In this document: positions 44,444 through 53,712 of the stretch, in pieces
Position numbering within the stretch: the stretch's first letter is position 1
Layout: each line of letters begins with the position of its first letter
NCBI RefSeq assembly: GCF_014647755.1
Contig: NZ_BMPU01000002.1
Span: forward strand, 358,081 to 422,080
DNA: 64,000 nt
DNA from: Porphyromonas pasteri
GTDB lineage: Bacteria; Bacteroidota; Bacteroidia; Bacteroidales; Porphyromonadaceae
Reading direction: 5' to 3'
Notes under the pieces: generated by a model
What the model was told of the DNA's origin: nothing
Seen by the model: the letters and a program-made list of their open reading frames with translations, nothing else
The model's database searches: none
Program-made: the position numbers and the translations under genes

Positions 44444-45988
44444 TTACTTCGCCGAGCGGATGCGGTCGTCGAAGGCGGTCAGTGCTGCCTTCGCGCCTTC
44501 GCCCATAGCGATGACGATCTGCTTGTAGGGCACCGTCGTGCAGTCACCAGCAGCATAGATGCCAGGGACAGAGGTGCGGCAGCGTTCGTCGATGACGATC
44601 TCGCCACGGCGCAGCTCGACCAGCTCCTCGAAGGGCTTGGTGTTAGCTGCGAGACCGATCTGTACGAAGAGGCCGTCGAGGGCGATCGTCTCTTCGTCGC
44701 CGCCATCACGTGGAGCGATGGTGAGGCCCGTGACCTTCGTGCCATCACCGAGGACGGCCTTCGTAGCTACGGCCTTGCGTACGGTGACGTTGGGCAGCGT
44801 AGCGAGCTTCTCCTGCAGGACGATGTCGGCACGCAGGGTGTCCATATACTCGAGGACGACGACGCTGCGGCAGATACCAGCCAGGTCGATAGCTGCCTCG
44901 ATACCAGAGTTCCCACCGCCGATGACAGCGATGTCCTTGTCCTTGAAGAAGGGGCCATCACAGTGGGGGCAGAAGGCGACACCACGACCGATGTATTCAG
45001 CTTCGCCAGGGACGCCGAGCTTGCGCCAAGAGGCACCTGTAGCGAGGATGACCTGAGCGGCGGAGAGCTCTTCGCCGAGGTTCGTCTTCACCAGCTTTGT
45101 CTCACCATCGATGACGGCTTCGACGCGGCGGTTGTCGAGGAGGTCGATATGATAGATCTCCGCATGCTTGCGCAGGTCAGCAGCGAGCTGCGTACCCGTG
45201 GTAGCACTGACGGAGGGGATGTTTTCGATACCCGTAGTCTCGTTCACCTGACCACCGATGCGCTCAGCGACGACGGCGACGTGGAGCCCCTTACGAGCAG
45301 AGTAGATAGCCGAAGCGATACCTGAGGGACCGCCACCGACGACGATGAGGTCGTAGCTGCGGCGGATAGGCTCAGCGGAGACGGGCTCGGCGCCGATCTT
45401 CTCTTCGAGGGCGGCGAGGAGGTCACCGAGGGAAGCCTTACCGATATGTACGAGCGTGTCGCCAGCGTAGACGGCGGGGACAGAGCTGATGTTGCGGGCA
45501 TTCACTTCGTCCTGGAAGAGTGCGCCGTCGACCATCTCGTGCTCGAGGCCTTCGTTGTAGAGTGCCATGACGTTCAGCGCCTGGACGACTTCGGGGCAGT
45601 TGGTACAGCTGAGCGAAGCGTAGGTCGTCAGGCGCAGAGGCGTCTTCAGCGCAGCGATACGGCGGATGAAGACTTCTTCGGGGAGGTTCTTGCCCTGACC
45701 GTCAGCATTGAGGACGGCGAGGATGAGGGAGGTGAACTCGTGACCGCCAGGGATGGCGCGGAAGGAGATGCCCGTAGCCTGCCCATCGCGGAGGATGCTG
45801 AGGCGAAGGATGTCAGCGGGACGTACCTCGACGGAGAGCTGGGGACTGGTGCTGGCGAAGTCGCGTGCCATCGTGGCGAGCTCTTCGCTCTTGGCGTCGC
45901 CTGCGTTGTCGACGACGAGGGTGTACTGGTGCTTCAGGTTAGCGAAGAGACCCTGAAGCTGAGTGATGATATTCTGATCGAGCTGCAT
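44444..45988 (-). CDS. ahpF: Alkyl hydroperoxide reductase subunit F
   Basis: A 514-residue flavoprotein disulfide reductase that passes electrons from NADH to AhpC. The N-terminal double thioredoxin-like domain carries the redox pair LSCTNCPEV (about residue 128). The FAD motif is DLIVVGGGPSGIASAIYSAR (about 213), the second redox pair FCPHCDGPFF (about 345), the NAD motif AVIGGGNSGIEAAIDLAG, and the end GIYAAGDCTTVPYKQIVIAM. Length matches AhpF rather than plain thioredoxin reductase. It is 145 bp downstream of ahpC, separated by a strong hairpin. Confidence 0.96.
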   Translation of the reverse strand: MQLDQNIITQLQGLFANLKHQYTLVVDNAGDAKSEELATMARDFASTSPQLSVEVRPADILRLSILRDGQATGISFRAIPGGHEFTSLILAVLNADGQGKNLPEEVFIRRIAALKTPLRLTTYASLSCTNCPEVVQALNVMALYNEGLEHEMVDGALFQDEVNARNISSVPAVYAGDTLVHIGKASLGDLLAALEEKIGAEPVSAEPIRRSYDLIVVGGGPSGIASAIYSARKGLHVAVVAERIGGQVNETTGIENIPSVSATTGTQLAADLRKHAEIYHIDLLDNRRVEAVIDGETKLVKTNLGEELSAAQVILATGASWRKLGVPGEAEYIGRGVAFCPHCDGPFFKDKDIAVIGGGNSGIEAAIDLAGICRSVVVLEYMDTLRADIVLQEKLATLPNVTVRKAVATKAVLGDGTKVTGLTIAPRDGGDEETIALDGLFVQIGLAANTKPFEELVELRRGEIVIDERCRTSVPGIYAAGDCTTVPYKQIVIAMGEGAKAALTAFDDRIRSAK

Positions 45989-46036
45989 AAGAGTAAGTCG
46001 AATGAGTGAGGAAGTATATATGGTATAGATGAAGCA

Positions 46037-46073
46037 CGGGGGAGGTAGAGTCGTGCAGACTCTACCTCCCCCG
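46037..46073. terminator. Hairpin between ahpC and ahpF
   Basis: cgggggaggtagagt pairs perfectly with actctacctcccccg around a 7-nt loop. On the minus strand no T run follows, so it may act as an attenuator or an mRNA-stabilising end that makes ahpC more abundant than ahpF. Confidence 0.75.
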
Positions 46074-46133
46074 TTTGTGTTGAGCCCTTGCCTTCGTGAA
46101 GGTAAGACCTTCGGCTGGGGGTAGAGGTGCTTC

Positions 46134-46700
46134 TTAGAGCTTACCGACGAGGTCGATGCTGGGGGTCAGCGTAGCGTCGCCTTCCTTCCACTTAGCGGGG
46201 CAGACCTGGCCTGGGTGTTCGTAGACGAACTTAGCAGCCTTGACCTTGCGGAGGAGTTCGCTTGCGTCACGACCGATACCGTTGTCGTGGATCTCAGCGA
46301 TCTTCAGCTCGCCATCGGGGTTGAAGAGGAAGGTACCACGGTAAGCCTGACCAGACTCTTCGCCGAGGACGCCGAGGGTCTTCGAGAGTTCAAAGGTCAT
46401 GTCAGCGAGCATCGTGTACTCGATCTTGCGGATCGTCTCAGTAGCGTCAGCCCATGCCTTGTGGACGAAGTGAGAGTCGGTGCTGACGGAGTAGATGTCT
46501 ACGCCGAGAGCCTGGAACTCAGCATAGTGGTCTGCGAGGTCAGCAAGTTCGGTGGGGCAAACGAAGGTGAAGTCACCAGGGTAGAAGAAGAGGATGCTCC
46601 ACTTGCCCTTGAGGTCTTCGTTAGAAACTTGGATGAAACCCTTGTCCTTGCGGTAAGCGTTGACCTTGAACTCGGGGAGCTGGCTGTTGATGTAACACAT
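46134..46700 (-). CDS. ahpC: Peroxiredoxin, alkyl hydroperoxide reductase subunit C
   Basis: A 188-residue typical 2-Cys peroxiredoxin that reduces hydrogen peroxide, organic peroxides and peroxynitrite in the cytoplasm. The peroxidatic Cys is in FTFVCPTELADLAD (about residue 49) and the resolving Cys in HPGQVCPAKW (about 168). It is reduced by AhpF, encoded next. It has a perfect promoter, and a candidate OxyR-type inverted repeat lies just upstream; oxyR itself is at 62529. Confidence 0.97.
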   Translation of the reverse strand: MCYINSQLPEFKVNAYRKDKGFIQVSNEDLKGKWSILFFYPGDFTFVCPTELADLADHYAEFQALGVDIYSVSTDSHFVHKAWADATETIRKIEYTMLADMTFELSKTLGVLGEESGQAYRGTFLFNPDGELKIAEIHDNGIGRDASELLRKVKAAKFVYEHPGQVCPAKWKEGDATLTPSIDLVGKL

Positions 46701-46765
46701 AATCTATAACTGAATTTCTTGAAAGTGTGATGAAGCGCACCACGGGGTGCTCTCAATTTGTGATG

Positions 46766-46796
46766 CAAAGGTAGCCCAACCTTTTACAGCCTCCAA
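46766..46796 (-). promoter_or_regulatory. ahpC promoter
   Basis: On the minus strand: TTG (46796-46794), exactly 20 bp, TACCTTTG (46773-46766), a perfect match, 66 bp before the ahpC ATG. Confidence 0.85.
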
Positions 46797-46820
46797 TTTG
46801 CGCCATATATACCGATATAA

Positions 46821-46841
46821 ATAGCGTATATAATTCTCTAT
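46821..46841. promoter_or_regulatory. Candidate OxyR-type site upstream of ahpC
   Basis: ATAG and CTAT bracket an AT-rich 13-bp centre (cgtatataattct), ending 25 bp before the -33 box. OxyR half-sites share ATAG/CTAT ends, but the internal spacing differs from the E. coli consensus. Position fits an activator. Confidence 0.35.
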
Positions 46842-46894
46842 TGCACCCCGCTCAGATGCATGGTGATACCACTCCGTATTCGGTGGTGGCCTGC

Positions 46895-46929
46895 ACCTAT
46901 ATTGGTCGCTGAGCTGACCTATATTAGGT
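46895..46929. repeat. Family A palindrome array, 2 units
   Basis: ACCTATATTGGT at 46895 and ACCTATATTAGGT at 46917, 22 bp apart with a 10-bp spacer. The second core has one extra base. Shortest array and the only one between divergent genes. Confidence 0.75.
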
Positions 46930-46981
46930 TGTTGCTCCATGTATGGATAAAAGTAGTGGACGAGTGGCAGAAAAGTTTGGA

Positions 46982-47057
46982 CTACGTACGTGGTTCTAAT
47001 ATCTACGTGCGTGGATATTTGGATTTATGTGCCTGGTCTTTAAATCTACGTGCATAG
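46982..47057. repeat. Family B palindrome element, copy 2 (4 units)
   Basis: Units start at 46982, 47003, 47025 and 47046, the same 21/22/21 steps as the other copies: CTACGTACGTGG, CTACGTGCGTGG, TTATGTGCCTGG, CTACGTGCATAG. The first spacer ttctaatat nearly equals tcctaatat of copies 1 and 3. Confidence 0.88.
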
Positions 47058-47333
47058 ATAGAAGAAAACCACTACGTGAAGGTGCTTTTTTCTTCGCGAG
47101 AACGATGCTTTTCCCTCCACTGGATAAGAGGAATACTCGCGATAAGGCGAAGGGCATGCTCGGTCACTTCGGAGAGGCATATCGTGGAGCTGGGCGTGCG
47201 ATCTTCGTGGCTCGTCGTGCACCTCATTGAGGTGCTGCGAGTGGTGTGATGAATGCGGGCTCCAGACGCGTCTTTAGAGGGGTAATTGACTGTGCTATGG
47301 GCGGGTGGGGTAGGAGATACAATAAATTATGTC

Positions 47334-47341
47334 TATATTTG
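47334..47341 (+). promoter_or_regulatory. -7 box of rpmE2
   Basis: TATATTTG, a perfect -7 match 85 bp before the ATG; the -33 position reads tag rather than TTG. Confidence 0.5.
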
Positions 47342-47426
47342 CAGTCCATTAGCGCTCCTACGGTTACCAACCCAGCAGCTTCGGCTGTAGCGAAAAAGTA
47401 GAACAAATTATAACGTTATAACGATA

Positions 47427-47678
47427 ATGAAGAAAGGAATTCATCCTGAGAACTACCGTCCTGTAGTATTTAAGGACATGTCTAACGAAGACATTTTCAT
47501 CACGCGCTCGACGATGCCCGCTAAGGAAACGATCGTCGTAGACGGAGTAGAGTACCCTCTGATCAAGGTGGAAATCTCCAGCACGTCACACCCCTTCTTT
47601 ACTGGTAAGGCTAAGCTCGTCGACACGGCTGGTCGTGTGGACAAGTTCATGAGCCGCTACGGCAACCGCAAGAAGTAG
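47427..47678 (+). CDS. rpmE2: 50S ribosomal protein L31 type B (zinc-free)
   Basis: An 83-residue L31. It begins [20 protein letters not shown] and contains [20 protein letters not shown] and VDKFMSRYG. The cysteines of the zinc-binding L31 type are absent, which marks it as type B. Monocistronic, with a hairpin about 70 bp after the stop. Confidence 0.97.
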   Translation: MKKGIHPENYRPVVFKDMSNEDIFITRSTMPAKETIVVDGVEYPLIKVEISSTSHPFFTGKAKLVDTAGRVDKFMSRYGNRKK

Positions 47679-47746
47679 TCGTCGACTCGGACAAAGCTCT
47701 CGCTGGTGACGTGAAGTACAAGCGTCCCCAAGAGTGCCCAAAATAC

Positions 47747-47785
47747 AAGAGGTCATCTCCCTGCAACGGGGAGATGGCCTCTCTT
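47747..47785 (+). terminator. Terminator after rpmE2
   Basis: aagaggtcatctcc pairs with ggagatggcctct around a short loop, followed by cttcttat. One G-U and one bulge. Confidence 0.8.
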
Positions 47786-47889
47786 CTTATCTATCTGTGC
47801 TTAGGATGGATAGCTTGTGCGGGGGAGTGCCTCTTGAGAGATGATTAAGTCATTCAGTATGATACCCCTTCCGTGTATCATAAAAATGT

Positions 47890-47897
47890 TATCTTCG
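47890..47897 (+). promoter_or_regulatory. Possible -7 box of the SusC-SusD operon
   Basis: TATCTTCG, one mismatch from TAnnTTTG, 32 bp before the susC-like ATG. No convincing TTG upstream. Confidence 0.4.
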
Positions 47898-47928
47898 TGA
47901 TCACAAATAGATATCAAAGCTAGAGTAT

Positions 47929-50900
47929 ATGAAGACAAGACTCTCAGCGTTGGCCCTTGCACTCCTCCTGGGTGGAGGTATGGCCTCAGCGCAGAAAATC
48001 TTGGTCACAGGGCGCGTCACCAATGCTTCGAATGCAGTGCTCCCTAAAGTCCAAGTCGTCGTAAAGGAGACTGGTCGCAGCATGACAACTACCGAGCAAG
48101 GACTCTACGTCATCGAGCTCGAGTCAGGCCAGACCCTGCAGTTCATCCTCAACGGTAAGATCCTCAAGACTGTCGTGGCGAATCAGCCACAGGTGGATGT
48201 GGAGCTCCCAGTGCAAGCCCCAGAGCAGGGGAAGCCTAAGGCCGACACCACCGCTACGCACTCGGGCGACGGGAAGGACGATGTGATCCTCTCGACCTCG
48301 AGCCGTGGGGCTACCTCGATCACGGGGAAGGCACGCCCACTGTGGGTGCTCAATGGCGTCGTCCTCGGTAGCGACTACGGTAGTCTGGAGTCCTTCGCTG
48401 GTGCTGACCCCAAGCAGGTCGCCGCAGGCCTCGTGCCAGGTCTGAGTGCAGAGAACATCGCCTCGGTGCGTATCCTCACCACCTCATCGGAGACCTCGAG
48501 CTACGGTCCACGTGGTATCGCTGGGGTCGTAGAGATCACGACGAAGTCTGGCTCTGCTGGTGTCTCTTCCCTTAGCTATCGCGGGGAGTACATCTACCGC
48601 CCCATCCCCACGTACAACGACCTGAACGTGATGAACTCCCAGCAGCACGTGGCCCTTATCCAGGACCTGCTCGACGGGGGGATGTATCCGATCCACACGC
48701 TGGAGACGTCCAAGGATCAGGGGCTCATCGGCCGTATGTATCAGCTCTTCAACGAGCTTGACGAATCGGGTAAGCCCCGTCTGTCCAACGATGAGGTCTC
48801 ACGTCTGGCTTACTTCCGCACCGCTGAGCGTGCGAATACCAACTGGTTCAAGCAGCTCTACCGCAATACCATCGTTCACAACCATACGCTGAGCTTCAAC
48901 GGCGGAACGAATAAGACGAACCTCTTCGCCTCGCTCACCGCTCGCGTCGACCCAGGGTGGACCATCGGCAGCCGCGCCAATACCTACTCGGGTAGCATGA
49001 GTGCGGACTACAAGCTCCTGCCTACGCTGAAGATCGGGCTGAATATCATCGGGGAGTACAATACCTCCGAAGAGCCTGCTACCTCAGCAGTCAAGTACGC
49101 CAATACGACGAGCCGCGCCCTGCTCCCCACGGAGAGCTATACGAAGGACTACGTCTCCTACAATATCTTCGACGAGCTCCGTGAGAGCCGCCGCACCCGC
49201 ACTCAGGGTTATCTGGGTATCCAGGGTACTGCCACGTGGGATATCCTCAAGCAGCTGCGTGCGACCTTCGTCACCGACGTCAAGTACACCAATACGGTGA
49301 CCTTCCTCGATAACACCGAGCACTCCGTCCTGGCCCGTAGCATGCGCGCCATGCAGACGACCAACGTACGTAACAACAATAAGAACCTGCGTACCGACCC
49401 CAACGACCCCTACGCACTTCCTTACTCCGTACTCCCCGAGGGCGGTATCCGTGAGAGCCGCGTCGTGCAGAACTATGTCAATAGCTTCAAGTTCGACCTC
49501 GACTATCACCAGACCTTCGGCAAGCACAACGTCCTCGCTGCTGCTGGTATGGAGCTCAATCAGGGGAATGTCCAGAACAACTGGAATATCAACTACGGTG
49601 TCCTCTATGACCTGGGCTACCACTCCTACTACCTCCCCGACGCTATCCAGCGCCTCTATGAGCAGGGGAAGGACTACTACACCATCCGCAACAAGGTCAA
49701 TAACAACCTCGGCTTCCTCACTCGTGCCAGCTATACCTACGACGACCGCTACTCCATCGACGCTCTGCTGCGCTTCGACGCCAGCAACCGTTTCGGTCCC
49801 TCGCGCTATGTTCGCTGGCTCCCCACGTGGAATGTGGAGCTGACTTGGGGTGTCGATCGTGAGAGCTTCTTCCGTCATCTGAAGCCCCTCTCCTCGATGC
49901 GCCTGAAGACCTATGTCGGGCTTGTCGCGGACAACCCCTCCGTCACTAACTCCCTCGAGGAGATCTATCCTAATATCCCCTGGCGTCCCAGCTCGAAGGA
50001 AATCGCTCTGGCATATAGCAACCTCGCTAACCACGACCTGACCTACGAGAAGACGATGACCTATGGTGCACGCCTCGGCTTCGGCCTCTTCAAGGGCCGT
50101 ATCTCGGCTGAGATCGATGCCTACCGTCGCCGTAGCTATGACCTCGTCGGTCCTATCTACACGCAGTCGCTCGGTGGTGTCGCACAGAAGGATGGTAACG
50201 TCGCGGAGCTGAAGTCCTCAGGTCTGCAGTTCACCCTCTCGACGGTGAACTTCAAGACGAAGACCTTCAGCTGGACGACAGGCTTCTCTTACCTCCACAA
50301 GACGAATAAGATCACCTCGCTCCTGAGTAGCCCCACGGTCCGTACGATGGTCTCGGGCTCTGGCTTCTCCTACGAAGGCTATCCGCTCTCCTCCGTCTTC
50401 TCCATCCCCTTCCTCGGTCTGACGAACGAAGGTATGCCTCGCTTCTACAACGAGCGTGGGGTAGAGACGCTCGGCGACTTCAACTTCTCGAGCAGCAATA
50501 TCGACTTCCTCAAGTACAGCGGTACGCTTGACCCAACGGATGTCGGTACGCTGACCAATACCTTCCGCTACAAGAACTTCACCCTCTCGGCGAATATCAA
50601 CTATGAGTTCGGCGCTGTGACGCGTCTGCGTAGCATCTCCAACACGGACGACTACTCAGCCTTCCCACGTGAGCTGACTCAGCGCTGGAAGAAGCCTGGT
50701 GACGAGGCCCACACGGATATCCCTCGTATCCCCACCAGCTACGCCTTCGACCAGTACGGAGCAGACAACCTCATCAATGGCTTCTATGCCTACAGTGCCT
50801 CCACGGCGCGTATCGTCAGCACTGACCTCGTACGCCTCAAGGAGATCTCTATGGAGTACACGGTCTCAAAGACCCTCCTGCGTCGCACGCCGCTGAAGAA

Positions 50901-51042
50901 CCTCGCGGTGAAGCTGCAGGCCCAGAACCTTATGCTCCTCTATTCGGATGCTCGTCTGCGTGGCGATGACCCTGCTTATATGTACAGCTCTTCGGTCACC
51001 GCTCCTAAGAAACTCATCCTCACCCTGCGTGTCGGACTCTAA
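47929..51042 (+). CDS. SusC/RagA family TonB-linked outer-membrane protein
   Basis: A 1037-residue TonB-dependent transporter. Signal peptide MKTRLSALALALLLGGGMAS; a carboxypeptidase-like beta-sandwich (about 25-95: ILVTGRVTNASNAVLPKVQV); a linker; then the SusC-type plug (about 130-210: ARPLWVLNGVVLGSDYGSLE, SYGPRGIAGVVEITTKSG) and a long barrel. SusC proteins form a lidded pore with SusD lipoproteins, as RagA/RagB in P. gingivalis import peptides. The next genes encode SusD, a metallopeptidase and DUF4302, so peptide or protein-derived substrates are a reasonable guess, not shown by sequence. Confidence 0.95.
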   Translation: MKTRLSALALALLLGGGMASAQKILVTGRVTNASNAVLPKVQVVVKETGRSMTTTEQGLYVIELESGQTLQFILNGKILKTVVANQPQVDVELPVQAPEQGKPKADTTATHSGDGKDDVILSTSSRGATSITGKARPLWVLNGVVLGSDYGSLESFAGADPKQVAAGLVPGLSAENIASVRILTTSSETSSYGPRGIAGVVEITTKSGSAGVSSLSYRGEYIYRPIPTYNDLNVMNSQQHVALIQDLLDGGMYPIHTLETSKDQGLIGRMYQLFNELDESGKPRLSNDEVSRLAYFRTAERANTNWFKQLYRNTIVHNHTLSFNGGTNKTNLFASLTARVDPGWTIGSRANTYSGSMSADYKLLPTLKIGLNIIGEYNTSEEPATSAVKYANTTSRALLPTESYTKDYVSYNIFDELRESRRTRTQGYLGIQGTATWDILKQLRATFVTDVKYTNTVTFLDNTEHSVLARSMRAMQTTNVRNNNKNLRTDPNDPYALPYSVLPEGGIRESRVVQNYVNSFKFDLDYHQTFGKHNVLAAAGMELNQGNVQNNWNINYGVLYDLGYHSYYLPDAIQRLYEQGKDYYTIRNKVNNNLGFLTRASYTYDDRYSIDALLRFDASNRFGPSRYVRWLPTWNVELTWGVDRESFFRHLKPLSSMRLKTYVGLVADNPSVTNSLEEIYPNIPWRPSSKEIALAYSNLANHDLTYEKTMTYGARLGFGLFKGRISAEIDAYRRRSYDLVGPIYTQSLGGVAQKDGNVAELKSSGLQFTLSTVNFKTKTFSWTTGFSYLHKTNKITSLLSSPTVRTMVSGSGFSYEGYPLSSVFSIPFLGLTNEGMPRFYNERGVETLGDFNFSSSNIDFLKYSGTLDPTDVGTLTNTFRYKNFTLSANINYEFGAVTRLRSISNTDDYSAFPRELTQRWKKPGDEAHTDIPRIPTSYAFDQYGADNLINGFYAYSASTARIVSTDLVRLKEISMEYTVSKTLLRRTPLKNLAVKLQAQNLMLLYSDARLRGDDPAYMYSSSVTAPKKLILTLRVGL

Positions 51043-51055
51043 GCGAGATACTATT

Positions 51056-52627
51056 ATGATGAATAGACTCTTCGTGCCCCTCGTGGCCCTCGTGGCTCCC
51101 CTCGTCCTCGGATCTTGCAACAAGCTCCTCGATGAGCTACCCGACGAACGTGTGCAGCTTGATACTCCTGAGAAGATCCGCCTGGCACTGTCCAATGCTT
51201 ATCCTATCACCTCCTTCGCCTACGCCTGTGAGATGTCTACGGATAATGTCGATGACTACGGGACGGACAACCCGAACTTCACGAAGTTCACCTACGACCT
51301 CGTCTACTGGAATGACGGCCCTGAGTACAACCAATCCGATGGTATGCGTGCCCTGTGGCGTGCTCACTACCTCGCTATCCAGCACGCCAATGCTGCGCTG
51401 GAGGCTATCGACAAGCTCGGCGGAGGTACAGAGCTCAATCCTCATAAGGGTGAGGCGCTCGTGGCTCGTGCGTACTCGCACTTCGTCCTGGTGAACCTCT
51501 TCGGTAAGCACTACAATACCTCTACCAGCTCCACCGACCTGGGCGTCCCCTATATGACGGCCCCTGAAGTGACGCTGAATCCCCAGTATACTCGTAACAC
51601 CGTCGCTGAGGTCTATGCGGCTATCGATAAGGATCTCACCGAAGGGCTTCCCCTCATCTCGGATAGCTACTACAAGCAGAAGGCCTACCACTTCAACAAG
51701 GCTGCTGCCGAAGCGTTCGCCGCTCGCTTCTACCTCTACTATGAGCAGTGGGACAAGGCGATCGAGCACGCTACGAAGGCGCTGGACGGGAAGACGCCCC
51801 GCCGCTGGTCTGACTTCCAGGTCGCCAGCATCGTCGGTGCTAAGACGGAAGACGCTTACGCTAAGCTCTACACCCGTGAGACTGTCACGGCGAACTTCCT
51901 CCTACAGCCCGTCACCTCCAATGCGGTCGACTACTTCTCCTACGCTCAGATGAAGCGCTTCTCTATGACGCACCGCGCGGCTGAAGAAGTCTTCATCGGG
52001 GAGAATATCTGGCGTAGCTCCACGACACCGCAGGCTGACTACTGGCAGGTGCCCTTCGTGTCGTCCTCGTACAACTACCGCGACGTCATCAACCAGTCGA
52101 AGTATCCCTACTACGCAAGTAAGAAGGGTAGCACGCTCGTCGTGCCCTTCACCGCTGAAGAGACGCTCCTGGTACGTGCCGAAGCTGAGATCATCAAGAA
52201 GCAGTATGATGCTGCTGTCACCGACCTCAACGCTTGGACGGCTGCCTACCTCAATACGACCAAGAATACCTTCACGAAGGATGAGATCATCGCCTTCTAC
52301 AAGGCTCTGGACTATAACTCCGCCACAGCTCCTACGATGAAGAAGAAGCTGCATCCCTCCTTCACCCTCGATGGGGGCGAAGATCAGGAGATGCTCCTTC
52401 ACCACCTCCTGCAGTGCCGCCGTGTAGCTACGGCTCACGAAGGGCTGCGCTGGTTCGACATCCGCCGTTATGGCATCGAGGTCTACCGCTTCGTCCACGA
52501 CACGAAGGACCGCGCGAAGTACACCGTAGCTAAGACCCTCACCCCGGGCGATGAGCATACGACCTTCCAGATCCCGCAGAATGTCCGCAACGCTGGACTC
52601 GAAGCTACTCCCCGCACAAGTAACTAA
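51056..52627 (+). CDS. SusD/RagB family nutrient-binding lipoprotein
   Basis: A 523-residue surface lipoprotein. I start at ATG 51056 (a second ATG follows at once), because it gives a short signal ending in the lipobox LVLGSC; the frame upstream lies within susC. SusD features: NKLLDELPDERVQLDTPEKI at the start, TPR-type helices (GEALVARAYSHFVLVNLFGK), and the end EGLRWFDIRRYGIEVYRF. It acts as the lid of the SusC barrel. The gap to susC is 13 nt; the metallopeptidase gene follows after 29 nt. Confidence 0.95.
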   Translation: MMNRLFVPLVALVAPLVLGSCNKLLDELPDERVQLDTPEKIRLALSNAYPITSFAYACEMSTDNVDDYGTDNPNFTKFTYDLVYWNDGPEYNQSDGMRALWRAHYLAIQHANAALEAIDKLGGGTELNPHKGEALVARAYSHFVLVNLFGKHYNTSTSSTDLGVPYMTAPEVTLNPQYTRNTVAEVYAAIDKDLTEGLPLISDSYYKQKAYHFNKAAAEAFAARFYLYYEQWDKAIEHATKALDGKTPRRWSDFQVASIVGAKTEDAYAKLYTRETVTANFLLQPVTSNAVDYFSYAQMKRFSMTHRAAEEVFIGENIWRSSTTPQADYWQVPFVSSSYNYRDVINQSKYPYYASKKGSTLVVPFTAEETLLVRAEAEIIKKQYDAAVTDLNAWTAAYLNTTKNTFTKDEIIAFYKALDYNSATAPTMKKKLHPSFTLDGGEDQEMLLHHLLQCRRVATAHEGLRWFDIRRYGIEVYRFVHDTKDRAKYTVAKTLTPGDEHTTFQIPQNVRNAGLEATPRTSN

Positions 52628-52656
52628 TCCTCAAGCTCGCCTCATCGCGCCACACT

Positions 52657-53712
52657 ATGAATATGACTCTAAGGAAAGCCTCCCTGTGGGCCCTTGCTGC
52701 TCTCACGATGGCCCTCGGCAGCTGCCGCAAAGTGGATGCAGATATTAGCTCGACCTCCGTACTCAATGCCTCTGCGAACCGCACGGCAATGGACGAGTAC
52801 ATCGAGCGTGAAGTCACCTCACCCTACAACATCCAGATCTACTATCGCTATACCGAGAGTGAGATCGGCCGTAACTGGGTGACCTCCCCCGCCAACGAGT
52901 ACAACAGCCTCCAGTTCGTCAACGTCCTCAAGTACCTCTTCCTCGAGCCCTATACCGAGGTGATGGGGGTGGACTTTGTACGCCGCTTCACGCCGCAGGC
53001 CTTCGTACTCACGGGGCTCTTGGCCTACAACCCACCGCCCAGCAACTCGAATACGCGTGCTTCGACGGTCAATGGGGTCAAGATCATCTTTATGAACATC
53101 AATAGCTTTGACTTCCCCTCGCTCAAGCAGTACTACCACACGCTGGATAGTCTGAAGACGGTGCTGGAGACTGATGCCTCCGTGCAGGCAGAGTATGATC
53201 AGTGGAAGACTTGGCTGGATGGACAGAACTCCACCTACCTTGAGCGCCTGAAGGACGTCTACCTCCGTACGATGTACCACGAGGCAGCGCATACCTTCCA
53301 CCAGAGAGTCGAGCCCACGACGGACTTCGACAAGATCACCTCGCTCGACTACCGTCAGGCCGACTGGATCTCTGGCTGGACGCGTGAAGGGAAGAAGTCC
53401 ATCGAGTATGGCTTCATCACCAACTACGCCAGCCAGGAGCCTCACGAAGACTTCGCTGAGCTCTTCGGGAACTATGTCATACTCAGTGCCGATGAGTGGG
53501 AAGCCAAGCTCGTCTCTGCTGACGTGATCCCCGCAGGGCGCACCCGATCGGGTCGCTCCATCATCGAGGAGAAGATCACCATCATCAAGGACTATATGCT
53601 CAATACCTGGGGGCTCGATATGGATAAGCTCCGTGCGCAGCTGCACGCTCGCTATCCCAACTTCGCTCGTCAGGACTTCACTACAATGACCTCATCCACG
53701 ACACAGCAATGA
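52657..53712 (+). CDS. Zinc metallopeptidase-like lipoprotein (Peptidase_Mx1-like)
   Basis: A 351-residue lipoprotein with lipobox ALGSC near residue 23. The zinc motif is MYHEAAHTFHQR (HEAAH, about residue 208), and a later acidic cluster QEPHEDFAELFGNYV probably gives the third ligand. It fits the SusD-associated putative metallohydrolases (substrate import-associated zinc metallohydrolase) of Bacteroidota. The start of the DUF4302 gene overlaps its stop by four bases (ATGA). Whether it cleaves peptides has not been inferred from anything beyond the motif and context. Confidence 0.88.
   Translation: MNMTLRKASLWALAALTMALGSCRKVDADISSTSVLNASANRTAMDEYIEREVTSPYNIQIYYRYTESEIGRNWVTSPANEYNSLQFVNVLKYLFLEPYTEVMGVDFVRRFTPQAFVLTGLLAYNPPPSNSNTRASTVNGVKIIFMNINSFDFPSLKQYYHTLDSLKTVLETDASVQAEYDQWKTWLDGQNSTYLERLKDVYLRTMYHEAAHTFHQRVEPTTDFDKITSLDYRQADWISGWTREGKKSIEYGFITNYASQEPHEDFAELFGNYVILSADEWEAKLVSADVIPAGRTRSGRSIIEEKITIIKDYMLNTWGLDMDKLRAQLHARYPNFARQDFTTMTSSTTQQ

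Larger units (their letters stand above)
46701..47426. other. Intergenic region between ahpC and rpmE2
   Basis: About 725 bp between divergent genes: the ahpC promoter, a possible OxyR site, a two-unit family A array (46895-46929), the family B element copy 2 (46982-47057) and the rpmE2 -7 box. From about 47066 to 47150, blocks such as gctttttcttcg and gcttttccctc resemble the DNA after family B copy 3. Confidence 0.7.

Noticed and set aside
44444..45988. Thioredoxin reductase trxB
   Set aside because: The extra N-terminal thioredoxin-like domain with CTNC and the adjacent ahpC identify it as AhpF.
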